64,000 nt of DNA from assembly GCA_049194865.1 (NCBI GenBank), contig JBLZWL010000077.1:1-64000 (forward strand). Direction: 5' to 3'. Under the pieces are notes generated by a model, which saw only the letters and a list, made by a program, of their open reading frames with translations, searched no databases and had not been told where the DNA came from. Both the position numbers and the translations under genes were made by a program. Shown here in pieces: positions 54,401 through 61,557 of this stretch; within the stretch, counting starts at the first letter, position 1, and every line of letters begins with the position of its first letter. Source of the stretch: Myxococcus terminator_A. GTDB taxonomy: Bacteria; Myxococcota; Myxococcia; Myxococcales; Myxococcaceae.

Positions 54401-55331
54401 CGGTCATCTCCTGGTAGTGGAACAACACCGCGCGGCCTGGAGTCGCGACCGAGGCGTCCGTGGTGGACCCGGTGTAGCGCAGGGCCACCGGCAGCTGCTC
54501 GTAGGCGTAGCCCTGGCTCGAGTTGCCGTGTACGCGCAACTGGTACTCCAGGGACATGAAGTTGCCCTTCCTGTCCCGCATCCGCGACAGGGACCAGCCA
54601 TAGCGCACGCTCTGCGCGGTGTGGTTTCCCACCACCGAGGAGTCACCGCTGTTGCTGGAGGCGGGCACGAAGTTCATCCGGTAGCCTTCAATCCGGGAGG
54701 TGCCGTCCTTGCCATACTCGAGCACCAGCCCATTCTTGAGCTGCACCTCGAACCACTGGGGCCCCAGGCCGTCCGCCTGCTTCGCGACGATATGGGAGAA
54801 CTCCTCCACCTCCGTGGCGTAGGTCTTCTCACCTCCGCTGGTGGTCCCCACCTGCACCAGGCGCTTTCCATCCAGGCAGAGGGCATCCGTGCTGTCGAAC
54901 ATGACCGGGCCCGGCGCGGTATCCTGGACGGTCGTCTTGCCGCACCGGGTGATTTGAGACAGGCCCCCGAGGCCCCAGCCCACGCCCAGCAGGCCATTGC
55001 CTCCCCGGCTGTTGTAGTTGAGTGACAGCGAAGGCTGGATTCCAGCGCGCCCCTGGGGCACCCACAGCGGCACCTTGTAGGTGGCCGCTCCATCCGCCGT
55101 CACGTCGAAGCTTCCCGCCAGGGTGCCGGGGACGAGCCCGGCGCCGTCGAGCTCGCTCCGGACCACCGCGTTCCCCGGCGGCGGCAGCTCCTCGTCTCCG
55201 GTCAGCGGCGCATGCTGGTGCGCCACCTCCCCGGGCGTCGAGGACCGCGGCGCCTCCACCCCGTAACCACAGGAGACCGCCAGTTGCGTGCTGTACATCA
55301 GCAGCGTCAGCATCGAAAGAATGCGTTTCAT
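48453..55331 (-). CDS. RHS-repeat lipoprotein toxin with C39/papain-like C-terminal domain
   Basis: 2292 residues. Signal with lipobox LAVSC (Cys21). An SpvB-type region (about 60-350) opens 'KVPLWVPQGRAGIQPSLSLN'. About 400-900 hold seven calcium-type motifs such as DINGDGRDD and DANGDGLTD. RHS/YD repeats fill about 1000-1900. The core ends 'YSYVLNNPLSFTDPTGF' near 1957. The variable tip then has a hydrophobic segment (about 2047-2083) and a cysteine-peptidase-like domain: a Gln six residues before C2181 in 'QSRPGSCVSACGEM', H2253 in 'GHMVVIES', D2268 in 'VRDPLPG'. RHS shells encapsulate and deliver toxins; the tip is the effector. It follows a MopE-like gene. Confidence 0.85.
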   Translation of the reverse strand: MKRILSMLTLLMYSTQLAVSCGYGVEAPRSSTPGEVAHQHAPLTGDEELPPPGNAVVRSELDGAGLVPGTLAGSFDVTADGAATYKVPLWVPQGRAGIQPSLSLNYNSRGGNGLLGVGWGLGGLSQITRCGKTTVQDTAPGPVMFDSTDALCLDGKRLVQVGTTSGGEKTYATEVEEFSHIVAKQADGLGPQWFEVQLKNGLVLEYGKDGTSRIEGYRMNFVPASSNSGDSSVVGNHTAQSVRYGWSLSRMRDRKGNFMSLEYQLRVHGNSSQGYAYEQLPVALRYTGSTTDASVATPGRAVLFHYQEMTERPDRIERFVSGLKLVGVRRLESIAMHGPGGGPEALRSYRLAYRNDSISGRSLLATLQECDANSHCKRPTAFTWELSGPGHGREALPEEGDDYFLRVPVSGATPSPLAYSNTLDEEGFYSAPDFWTLQTLDINGDGRDDIMYRASTVSGGRRLPPKWYARLNTNGRDFGPATQMSTLPESLSGDGADDLRTVDLNNDGKVDVVGLFLPDVESGTHGRYEFFLSNGTGFTGTQDDIYDFWFDQTKPVRTPAMHLADLDGNGYPDVVRSLTRASGSSLPYEWGARMTGVASGGAPVFPATHQRTSVGAGLDHAGYAVDVDGDGAVELLVREPQSNLFDSFSRFFVAIGRTGPGVIGKKLTTTLPALPVMGVEGNLIHRQHWFMDINGDGLPDSVSAKRERQGLTDGGSLMISINTGNGFSPPVTQTLPPGAQVSFSRIHPQHRFTDTGVRVMDFNLDGKQDLLLTDSSYGVDPGPATRLHHVVLESNGTGFTVRNLAIPVGQPTGRGNLQSVSADDPAMYSYKGSGWGMKFTQLLDANGDGLTDIIQMEGGQFVLYLRNAYKPDVLKQVTDGLNNTATVTFEATTFVSPSSVANHHTPGTCVHPQSCNMRAQWLVVRHAETGWDSATRDFSYTYAGGRTDLLGRGWLGFSSRTVHDLDAAKQTTSRYHNDQRTLGFYLEAHRPYEEQTTVTLAPGVEDSFQRNLEYAYQSKAAGKVVFPYVSRVTENEVSAGYGTVRHQESTNEYDAYGNLTRHEEDAPDGTSLVTVSTYDNYPVAGSHLLGLLRRQSVTSTVPGASSVTRTKAYEYCDGASCQPTSNLPRRVFVEPDAVSPEREDVWLQSEFTYNALGLVTRLETTDTAARKRRTELQYDAAERMFVSAQLAYPAPDDPNGPVLRTDYAYQRALGVPTLQQNPNGVRTRWYYDAWGRPRAEDGPDTADATLSYSEEYGRPLITARDVDLATCGSNAHGLDFATCLRNGNESLVRYDSLGREIRRRTRGFDGGWTLVELEYDGLGRVETASMPRTELGPVLKQRFEYDKRGRLRFVRNPDGTYQEKKHEGLKTLSWDEKRNHGYVVEDGLGRVVRSANVMSSGTILTQYEYGPFGLPRRVIDASSNATLLEFDRLGRRTLLDDPDSGLRRTWYSAFGDVRSQTDGNGNTVSSEYDGMGRGVSLSNQPAASGSPAQVTSFVWDTAVNGLGALHTATSPDGVVQTHEYDALSRPVQERWSIQGQEYRLSTTYDAQGRIQTLGYPEVAGRARMGVVFNYTGYGHLSSVQNINTGHAYWTATSHNAAGLLTGEAFGNGVTSTRRYDALNQLRFIETSGAAGAVQQLAYDYEANGNLKSRVDRLTQVAESFQYDGVDRLKQWQVSKGCNNAVFQYNYDVLGNLSYRSSRLGTASQAPFAEATYTYGTGTAGPHAVTSVGTDHYAYDGNGNLNQRQLGAGGLRELEYTYFNLPSRVTEGPREWTFGYDASQRRTFKQDNQGNRTVYVGGMYEKRTKPDTTTAHVFYVPGGTGVAAQVEWTDVPTPGAETVAYLHTDNLGSVESVTASGGVVLAHYKHDPFGLRKNASNPALAYNGSPANPRLGFTGHEEDDELGLINMKGRMYDPKLGRFLSPDPVVQAPLFGQSLNRYSYVLNNPLSFTDPTGFEAEDAWGPVIARFDFDDDTIIANSETQVWPAESGLVIYAESSVFEPGEYEILISGSGTGGKSAAGTADPNGSRVSGVEAGAYGVAGLIAGAGMGVGAAYALGAIAAICVPCAVVGGLGMAAVGAYQLVNGGAKALWDSGERIYNGQGTASDYFGVGAVVGGVASGRLAKPAFAMGQAHGGRAANAVMSAARARGRVGGGSGPWADEAMDVQPGGAVSQSRPGSCVSACGEMLTGGAKSEAAFLAELGEWSTPEALAESLGGGWQGGWFGGGADAMAAAGRGPMGAVLWSPGGRSGHMVVIESVKGGFLVRDPLPGVTYRVTSSWMDKFVAAGVWR

Positions 55332-55447
55332 CGCAGCACCTTGAATCGGGGGCGGCTCCGGACTCCGCCGGCCCCCTTTGACAATCCATTGGCAGGAGTC
55401 GCTGCTCCCCGGGAGGCCCGGGACTCACCAGGGAGCGGGAATGCGCC

Positions 55448-57016
55448 TCAGCCTCCGCCAGGATTGCCCTGGCACATGCCGCCGGCCTTGCAGGTCATTC
55501 CCGTCGGGCAGGTGCCGCAGGACCTGAGCCCGCCGCAGCCATTCGAGACGCTGCCGCACTCACGCTCTCCACAGACTTCGTAGGCGGGCGCCGGCGTGCA
55601 GCCGCAGGCATACGGCGTCCCTCCGCCTCCACACGAGTTGTGGCCGGAGCAGGACCCGCAGGTGTACGTCCCGCCGCAGCCATTGGACACAGAGCCGCAG
55701 CTCTTTCCCGCGCACGCCGTGGCCTCCGGGATGGTGGTGCAGCCGCACACGTTCGCGGTTCCTCCGCCGCCACACGTCTGGGGGCTGGTGCAGGTGCCAC
55801 CCGTGGGGCCGCAGATGTACGTCCCGCCGCAGCCATTGGGCACGGTGCCGCAGTTCTTTCCCGCGCATGCCACGGCCTGTGACGTCGGTGTGCAGCCGCA
55901 CACGTTCTCCGTGCCGCCCCCGCCACACGTCTGGGGGCTGGTGCAGCCACCGCACTGGTAGCTCCCGGTGCACCCGTTCGACACGGTGCCGCACTTGCCC
56001 TGGCACGCCTGCGTCTGGGTCAGCGGCGTGCAGGCGCCACTGCAGACGTTGGGCGTCCCATCCCCGCCGCACGTCTTCCCCGCCGCGCACGTCCCACACT
56101 CGAGCGGCCAGCCACAGCCGTCGTCGATGGTGCCGCAGTTCTTCCCCTGCTGCACGCAGGACTGGGGCTGGCATGCGCACACTTCCGAGCCCGGCAGGCA
56201 CACGTCCCCTTCGTCGATGCTGCCGTCACAGTCGTCATCCGCTCCGTTGCAGCCCTCCGTCGGCGCGGTGCAGGCGCCCCAGTAGCGGACCGTATATCCG
56301 CCCGCCATCTCCGTCCGACACGACTGCGAGGTGCCCGGGCAGACGCCCGCGCCGCTCTGGCATTCGCGGGTCAGGCTTCCGCCGGCCTGTCCGGAGAGGT
56401 TGTCGACGACTCCGTCGTAGTCGTCATCACACCCGTTGCAGTCCTCCAGCCCTGGCACCGGGGGCTGGCAGGCGCCCCTGGAGCCGTCCGCGCGACATGC
56501 CGCCGTGGCCCCATAACACCGGTCCTCGAACGGGCTCCAGCAGGAGACTCGCGCCCCCGCCTGGTAGATGCATTGGAACGCGCCGCTCGTGCAGGTGCTC
56601 GTGCCGGGGCAGGTGTCGCCGCTCTGGCATGAGCCATTGGTCAGGGGGCCGTTGTTGGTGGCGTTCTCGTCCACCTGCGTGTCCCCGTCGTCGTCGCAGC
56701 CATTGCACAGCTCTGCCCGATAGGCCGTACACGAGCCGGCGATGACCTCACCTCCGCCGGACTCCATGCTGGAGCCCTGCGTACAGGTCCTCGTTCCATT
56801 GCGCCCGCACACCGCACAGGAAATGGTGGACTCCCCCGTGAACGAGCAGGGGCCCCACTGTCTCCCTTCGCAAGTCATTGTCCCCTTGCATCCATTCGCG
56901 GAGCAGGTGTCCATCGCGCCGTCCACACATGCGGCGCGGGCCTCTCCCGCAAGGAGCAAGGCGATACACGCTACGACGAGGCCCAGGCAGCGATTCAACG
57001 GATGAAGCAGAGACAT
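55448..57016 (-). CDS. MopE-like Cys-rich secreted metal-binding protein
   Basis: 522 residues from ATG 57016 (an in-frame start at 57115 adds an unlike 33). Signal peptide 'CIALLLAGEARA'. Three MopE-type metal-binding motifs: 'CNGCDDDGDTQVDE', 'CNGCDDDYDGVVDN' and 'CNGADDDCDGSIDEG'. The C-terminal half (about 310-515) is a run of Cys-rich repeats 'CAGKNCGTVPNGCGGTYICG' with 'SPQTCGGGG'. Such repeats bind calcium or other metals on the surface. It is 116 bp upstream of the RHS gene in the same direction, so they may share a transcript. Confidence 0.75.
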   Translation of the reverse strand: MSLLHPLNRCLGLVVACIALLLAGEARAACVDGAMDTCSANGCKGTMTCEGRQWGPCSFTGESTISCAVCGRNGTRTCTQGSSMESGGGEVIAGSCTAYRAELCNGCDDDGDTQVDENATNNGPLTNGSCQSGDTCPGTSTCTSGAFQCIYQAGARVSCWSPFEDRCYGATAACRADGSRGACQPPVPGLEDCNGCDDDYDGVVDNLSGQAGGSLTRECQSGAGVCPGTSQSCRTEMAGGYTVRYWGACTAPTEGCNGADDDCDGSIDEGDVCLPGSEVCACQPQSCVQQGKNCGTIDDGCGWPLECGTCAAGKTCGGDGTPNVCSGACTPLTQTQACQGKCGTVSNGCTGSYQCGGCTSPQTCGGGGTENVCGCTPTSQAVACAGKNCGTVPNGCGGTYICGPTGGTCTSPQTCGGGGTANVCGCTTIPEATACAGKSCGSVSNGCGGTYTCGSCSGHNSCGGGGTPYACGCTPAPAYEVCGERECGSVSNGCGGLRSCGTCPTGMTCKAGGMCQGNPGGG

Positions 57017-57286
57017 GAGGTCGGCTCTGTGCGGACGCGACAAACCGCGCCGTCGGACGGCTCGGCCCTGTCGTGAGGATGGTATGGACGGCGCTACGCG
57101 CTTCTGGATTGCCAACTGCCGGGTCCCATCGGGACCTCTCCCTCAGGGGATACGGATTGAGGAACGTCTCCGGGTCGTCGGAAACTTGTGCCTCCCCAAA
57201 ATCCAGTCGCCGCGTCAGTCCGTACCGCATGCCGAGTGCGTGACGCACCCGGTCGGGTCTCTCTGTGTGGAGCTGTCGAACCTGGG

Positions 57287-58156
57287 CTAGGCGGGCTTCG
57301 AGGCGGCCGGAGCCGAGGGTTGGCGCCCGCGTTCGACGGCGTCCAGGCGGGCCATGGTCTGCGCGTAGAGGTGGTCCAGCTTGGAGTGGAGCTGGGTGAC
57401 CTCCATGCCGGCGCGGATGTTGGCTTCGTACTCGACGTCGGAGCGGATGCGGTCCTTGGCGGCCTGCCGGCTCTGGCTGATGAGGACGAAGCAGGACAGG
57501 AAGATGGCCTCCAGGCTGACCACCATGGTGAGCAGGCCGAAGGGGAACGGGTCGAACGCGTGGACCGTGGGGACCCAGCCCAGGTTGATGGTGATCCACA
57601 CCGCGAACCACACGGCGTGCAGCATCATGAAGGTGAAGGTGCCGCTGAAGGCGGACAGTCCATCCGCGAGCCGCTGGATGGTGGTCAGCCGCTCCTCCAC
57701 CATCTCGTTGGGGCTGAGTGACGGCCGGCTGTGCAGCATCTTGTCTGCTTCGCGCAGGCGCCGGCCGATGGCGGTCAGCACGTCCATGGCGCTGGAGGGG
57801 TGGCGCCGGAAGAGGAGCTCGAGGTCCGCGCGGTCGACCTTGAGGGCGGACGTGTCCTGGATGGCGCGAGCGTCCGCGCTGCGAGGGTCTCCGTCCAACA
57901 GGGACAGCTCGCCGAAGAAGTCGCCGCGCCGGGCGGTCTCGAAGACGATGACCTGGCCGGTGGTGTCCTCGACGGAGATTTGCACCTCGCCGGAGCTGAC
58001 GATGTAGATGGCGCCGCCGGGGTCTCCTCGGCTGAACACCTTCTCTCCAGCGGACAGGCGCACCTCCTCGAGCTGGTTGGCGAGCAGCGCGCGCTCCTCG
58101 TCATCGAGGGCGGCGAAGAGGGGCACTTCCTTGAGCAGGGCGACGTCGGCGGGCAT
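57287..58156 (-). CDS. Cyclic-nucleotide-binding DUF1003 membrane protein
   Basis: 289 residues from ATG 58156; an in-frame start at 58207 is less likely. N-terminal cNMP-binding/Crp-like domain (about 5-115): 'VFSRGDPGGAIYIVSSGEVQ' and 'GDFFGELSLLDGDPRSADAR' (phosphate-binding cassette). Then a DUF1003 domain with two membrane helices, 'FMMLHAVWFAVWITINLGW' and 'LLTMVVSLEAIFLSCFVLIS', and 'QSRQAAKDRIRSDVEYEANI'. A cyclic-nucleotide-sensing membrane protein; role unknown. The 270 bp before the next gene hold nothing seen. Confidence 0.85.
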   Translation of the reverse strand: MPADVALLKEVPLFAALDDEERALLANQLEEVRLSAGEKVFSRGDPGGAIYIVSSGEVQISVEDTTGQVIVFETARRGDFFGELSLLDGDPRSADARAIQDTSALKVDRADLELLFRRHPSSAMDVLTAIGRRLREADKMLHSRPSLSPNEMVEERLTTIQRLADGLSAFSGTFTFMMLHAVWFAVWITINLGWVPTVHAFDPFPFGLLTMVVSLEAIFLSCFVLISQSRQAAKDRIRSDVEYEANIRAGMEVTQLHSKLDHLYAQTMARLDAVERGRQPSAPAASKPA

Positions 58157-58327
58157 GACGCGGAGTTCCTCGCGAAGGGCTGCACCGTGCGCTCCGCAGG
58201 CTGGCATCTTCCGAGCGCTTCGCCCAGCGTCACCGTGTCACAAGGCGATGGTTTTCCCGGGGCCGAAAAGGAGGGCCTTGCTGGATGACTGTGGCTCCAA
58301 CGAGTCGCCGTGCTTCCGCGAGGTGGC

Positions 58328-58753
58328 TCACGGCGAGGGGGGCGTGCGGGTGGATTTCGGCTCGACGGTGGAGGCGACGTTCTGCGGGGTGCCGTCAGAG
58401 AAGGGCCTGACGTCGAACTGGACGCGGACGGAGCGACCGGGCTTCAGGTGTTCGCGCAGATAGGTCTCTATCTCCTGGTCGCGCGGGACGGTCTCCCCGG
58501 CGATGCGGGTCTGGTGCGTGACACGGATGGGAATGGCGGCGCCGCTGGGTCCGGTGACGAAGAGTGTGCCGGGCGCGGCTCCCAGTACCGGACCGGAGAA
58601 GGCGCGGGGTGTTCCGGGCGTGCCCTCGGTATCTGGGGACGGGGCAGGGGAGGGACGGGCCGAGTCTCCGCTTGCCTGGGTGTCCACGGCCAGGACCAGG
58701 GGAGGCGTGCTCAGCAGGAGGCCGAGGAGCAGGTGCTGGGTCCATCGTTTCAT
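58328..58753 (-). CDS. Small exported protein
   Basis: 141 residues. AGGAGG lies 7 bases before the ATG. Signal peptide 'LLLGLLLSTPPLVLA'. A Pro/Ser-rich linker follows, then a short beta domain 'LFVTGPSGAAIPIRV' through 'GRSVRVQFDVRPFSDGTPQN'. Resembles single-OB-like exported proteins, but no family is assigned. Periplasmic or outer-membrane associated. Confidence 0.55.
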   Translation of the reverse strand: MKRWTQHLLLGLLLSTPPLVLAVDTQASGDSARPSPAPSPDTEGTPGTPRAFSGPVLGAAPGTLFVTGPSGAAIPIRVTHQTRIAGETVPRDQEIETYLREHLKPGRSVRVQFDVRPFSDGTPQNVASTVEPKSTRTPPSP

Positions 58754-58894
58754 CGGAAGGCCTCCTGGGCTGGGCGGAACGGTTGCCCCGGAGAAACGTG
58801 GTCACTGCCGCGCGTGAAGGCAGGGCCTGCCTGGCCTGAATGATGGGGACACTTCTGGAGTTCGACCCACTGTAGTGGCCTCATGAGGCCGGGC

Positions 58895-59578
58895 ATGTCG
58901 CGACGTGGACTTGCTTCTCTACAGTACCGCATCGGGAAAAACGCCAGAGAGAGGTCTGTCCTGCCAGCCTTCCGTACCCTGTGGATAGTGCTGCTCCTCG
59001 TGTCGTGTGCGGAGGGGCCCGTTGCACGGCCAGACGTCCCTGTTCGGAAGTGGGTCGGCCCCTTGGTGAACGTACCGGGCGGAGGGCAGTTTCGCGCCGT
59101 CATGTACTTCGGCCCCTGGCAGTGCAGCGCCCAACTCATGAGCTACTGCCGCGACAAGTGCGCCGGGAGCGGGCACGCCCTTCAAGGCTGCATGTGGCTG
59201 GCGGACTTGAAGATGGACTTCGCGGGCACGGTCATGAGAGCGGGGAGCCGATTTGGAATGACGCACTGTTGTTGTAACTACGCGACGATCAGCAAGGGCC
59301 AGAACGATGTGGCCAGGTCCCAGTGGAAGAACTTCCGCGACGAGTTCCGGGAGCGATGGGGAGATCGCTTCGGCAAATGGCCCACGGACGCCAACGGCGA
59401 GAACTTTCCGGGCCACCACATCCGAGACCTCCATCATGGAGGCAACCCCATCGATTGGGACAACATCCTCCCGTTTCCCAAGGACCTCCACGAGACCCTT
59501 CTTGGGCTCTACGGCCAGTGCTATGCGAACAGTCCGCCGTGGACGACTGTCGGGGTGGACTACCCCTATGGAGAGTAG
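58895..59578 (+). CDS. SitA-like lipoprotein toxin with HNH/GHH nuclease-like tip
   Basis: 227 residues from ATG 58895 (GAGG 6 bases upstream; ATG 58883 also possible). Type II signal ending LLLVSC (Cys38). The middle has the Cys-rich part typical of SitA escort domains: 'WQCSAQLMSYCRDKC' and 'LQGCMWLADLKMDFAG'. The C-terminus has an HNH-type motif, 'GHHIRDLHHGGNPIDWDNI' with a further His in 'FPKDLHE' (G173 onward). SitA toxins in myxobacteria are lipoproteins passed between cells by TraA/B outer-membrane exchange and poison non-immune kin. A SUKH immunity gene starts 4 bp later, which supports this. Confidence 0.7.
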   Translation: MSRRGLASLQYRIGKNARERSVLPAFRTLWIVLLLVSCAEGPVARPDVPVRKWVGPLVNVPGGGQFRAVMYFGPWQCSAQLMSYCRDKCAGSGHALQGCMWLADLKMDFAGTVMRAGSRFGMTHCCCNYATISKGQNDVARSQWKNFRDEFRERWGDRFGKWPTDANGENFPGHHIRDLHHGGNPIDWDNILPFPKDLHETLLGLYGQCYANSPPWTTVGVDYPYGE

Positions 59579-59582
59579 ACCC

Positions 59583-60050
59583 ATGTCGATGCCTGACTTG
59601 CTCGAAGAGGTGTCGCGCCTCCACTTTCCCAATCCACCCGCGACTCCGGCACAAATCGACGCGTTCGAGCAAGGAGTCGGGTGGCGTCTTGACCCGGACC
59701 TCCGCGCCTTCTACTCGCACTGCGATGGCGCCAACTTGTTCGACGGCACCAACCCTGAATTCGCCTTCTATCCGTTGGCGAAGCTCCGCCGCGCGCGGGT
59801 GGTGCTCCTCCAGGACGACACCGACAGGTCTGGACCCGCGTCGTGGTACGCGATGTGCGGGCTGGTCGACACCAACTACATCCTCCTTGACGTGGGCGAA
59901 CAGGTCGACGGCCGCTACCCCATCCGGGATGGCTACCGTGAAGCATTTCCAGACCCGGACTACTGCACGCGAATCGCCAGCTCGTTCTCGGAGTTCCTCG
60001 ACGGCGCGCTTCGTTCAAACGGGCGATGGTTCTGGCTCCCGGAGGAGTGA
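59583..60050 (+). CDS. SMI1/KNR4 (SUKH) immunity protein, SitI-like
   Basis: 155 residues, 4 bp after the SitA-like gene. SUKH-fold features: 'PATPAQIDAFEQGVGWRLDP' (helix start), 'LRAFYSHCDGANLFDG', and 'FSEFLDGALRSNGRWFWLPE' at the end. SUKH proteins neutralise a wide range of nuclease toxins in polymorphic-toxin loci. Cytosolic, no signal. It should bind and block the HNH domain encoded just upstream. Confidence 0.75.
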   Translation: MSMPDLLEEVSRLHFPNPPATPAQIDAFEQGVGWRLDPDLRAFYSHCDGANLFDGTNPEFAFYPLAKLRRARVVLLQDDTDRSGPASWYAMCGLVDTNYILLDVGEQVDGRYPIRDGYREAFPDPDYCTRIASSFSEFLDGALRSNGRWFWLPEE

Positions 60051-60135
60051 GCTTCGCCATCCTTCGGATGGACGCTCCCATCGGGCCGGCGTAGGGTCCG
60101 CGCCCGTTCCCCCCTTTCTCCCGAGTGAGAAACCC

Positions 60136-61029
60136 ATGGTCTCGGCCATCTTCAATCCGGCCCGCTGGACGCCCGTCGAGGGCCACAAGTTCAAGGACAT
60201 CACCTTCCACCGCGCGGTGGACCAGGGCACCGTACGCATCGCGTTCAACCGCCCCGAGGTGCGCAATGCCTTCCGGCCCCGCACCGTCGATGAACTCTCC
60301 CGCGCCTTGGAGGCCACGCGCTTCATGACGGACGTGGGCTGCGTGCTCATCACCGGCAACGGCCCGTCTCCCAAGGACGGCGGCTGGGCGTTCTGCTCGG
60401 GTGGCGATCAGCGCATCCGCGGCAAGGACGGCTACAAGTACGAGGGCGAGGACGGCGAGTCGGACCCGGCGCGCCTCGGCCGGCTGCACATCCTCGAAGT
60501 CCAGCGGCAGATCCGCTTCCTGCCCAAGGCCGTCATCGCCGTGGTTCCGGGCTGGGCCGTGGGCGGTGGACACAGCCTGCATGTCGTCTGCGACATGACC
60601 ATCGCGAGCCAGGAGCACGCGATCTTCAAGCAGACGGACGCGGACGTGGCCAGCTTCGACGGTGGCTATGGCTCGGCGCTGCTGGCGCGGCAGATTGGCC
60701 AGAAGCGGGCGCGCGAAATCTTCTTCGTGGGCGCGAACTACTCGGCGCAGGAGGCCTTCCAGATGGGAATGGTCAACGCCGTGGTGCCGCACGAGAAGCT
60801 GGAGGACTTCGCGCTGGAGTGGGCGGCGGAGATCAACACCAAGAGTCCCACCGCCATCAAGATGCTGAAGTACGCCTTCAACCTGCCGGATGACGGCCTC
60901 GTGGGTCAGCAGCTGTTCGCGGGCGAGGCCACGCGTCTGGCCTACGGCACCGACGAAGCCCAGGAAGGCCGCGACGCCTTCGTCCAGAAGCGCAAGCGCG
61001 ACTTCAAGCGCTTCCCCTGGAGCTACTGA
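60136..61029 (+). CDS. menB: 1,4-dihydroxy-2-naphthoyl-CoA synthase
   Basis: 297 residues, close to the usual length of MenB. Crotonase fold with MenB-specific signatures: 'WAFCSGGDQRIRG' (oxyanion hole), 'GWAVGGGHSLHVVCD', and 'DADVASFDGGYGSALLARQI' (the FDGGYGS box). MenB closes the naphthoate ring from o-succinylbenzoyl-CoA in menaquinone synthesis. No other men genes are in the window, so the pathway is dispersed. Start ATG 60136 by comparison with the family. A hairpin follows. Confidence 0.92.
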   Translation: MVSAIFNPARWTPVEGHKFKDITFHRAVDQGTVRIAFNRPEVRNAFRPRTVDELSRALEATRFMTDVGCVLITGNGPSPKDGGWAFCSGGDQRIRGKDGYKYEGEDGESDPARLGRLHILEVQRQIRFLPKAVIAVVPGWAVGGGHSLHVVCDMTIASQEHAIFKQTDADVASFDGGYGSALLARQIGQKRAREIFFVGANYSAQEAFQMGMVNAVVPHEKLEDFALEWAAEINTKSPTAIKMLKYAFNLPDDGLVGQQLFAGEATRLAYGTDEAQEGRDAFVQKRKRDFKRFPWSY

Positions 61030-61041
61030 GCCGCGCTGACC

Positions 61042-61072
61042 CGGCCCGCTTCGGAGACACCGGAGCGGGCCG
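61042..61072. terminator. 13-bp hairpin between menB and the VOC gene
   Basis: CGGCCCGCTTCGG (61042-61054) pairs with 61060-61072 (one G-U), loop AGACA, followed by TTCAATCCTT. It lies between two convergent genes. Confidence 0.6.
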
Positions 61073-61087
61073 TTCAATCCTTCGTTC

Positions 61088-61498
61088 CTACACGGAGAAG
61101 ACCACCGACTCGGCGGAGCGCTTCGAGGGGCCGTGGAAGACGGCCTCGATGTTGTTGCCGTCCGGGTCCAGCACGAAGGCCGCGTAGTAGCCCGGGTGGT
61201 ACGGCCGCTCACCGGGAGCCCCGTTGTCCTTCCCACCGGCCTTGAGTGCGGCGTCGTAGATGCGCTTCACCATCTCCGCGTCCTTCGCCTGGAAGGCCAG
61301 GTGGACGCCGCGCCCAGCAGGCGCACCCGCGTCCGCGGTGCTGACGAACAGCTCGTCCGCGAAGAAGTTGTCGGGACCGTGCGAGCCGAGCGGGATGCCC
61401 AGCACTTCCAGGATGGCCTGGTAGAACCGCTTGCTCGCCGCCAGGTCCTTGGCGCGGAGGTGGACGTGGTCGAGCAGCCGGCCTCTGTGAAATTCCAT
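61088..61498 (-). CDS. VOC (glyoxalase/dioxygenase) family protein
   Basis: 136 residues from ATG 61498 (GAGGAG upstream). Vicinal-oxygen-chelate fold: 'LLDHVHLRAKDLAASKRFYQ' (first metal His), 'RGVHLAFQAKD' (second), and 'YAAFVLDPDGNNIEAVFHG' with the metal-binding Glu. Possibly a glyoxalase, dioxygenase or resistance-type enzyme; the substrate is not clear. Usual length for single-domain members. Confidence 0.85.
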   Translation of the reverse strand: MEFHRGRLLDHVHLRAKDLAASKRFYQAILEVLGIPLGSHGPDNFFADELFVSTADAGAPAGRGVHLAFQAKDAEMVKRIYDAALKAGGKDNGAPGERPYHPGYYAAFVLDPDGNNIEAVFHGPSKRSAESVVFSV

Positions 61499-61557
61499 GG
61501 TGCTCCTCGCGGAAATGTGCACCCCTGAGGGGGTACGCGTGGAGGCGCGAGGCTGCC

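Noticed and set aside
60136..61029. A menaquinone gene cluster
   Set aside because: Only menB is present; neighbours are a toxin-immunity pair and a VOC protein.
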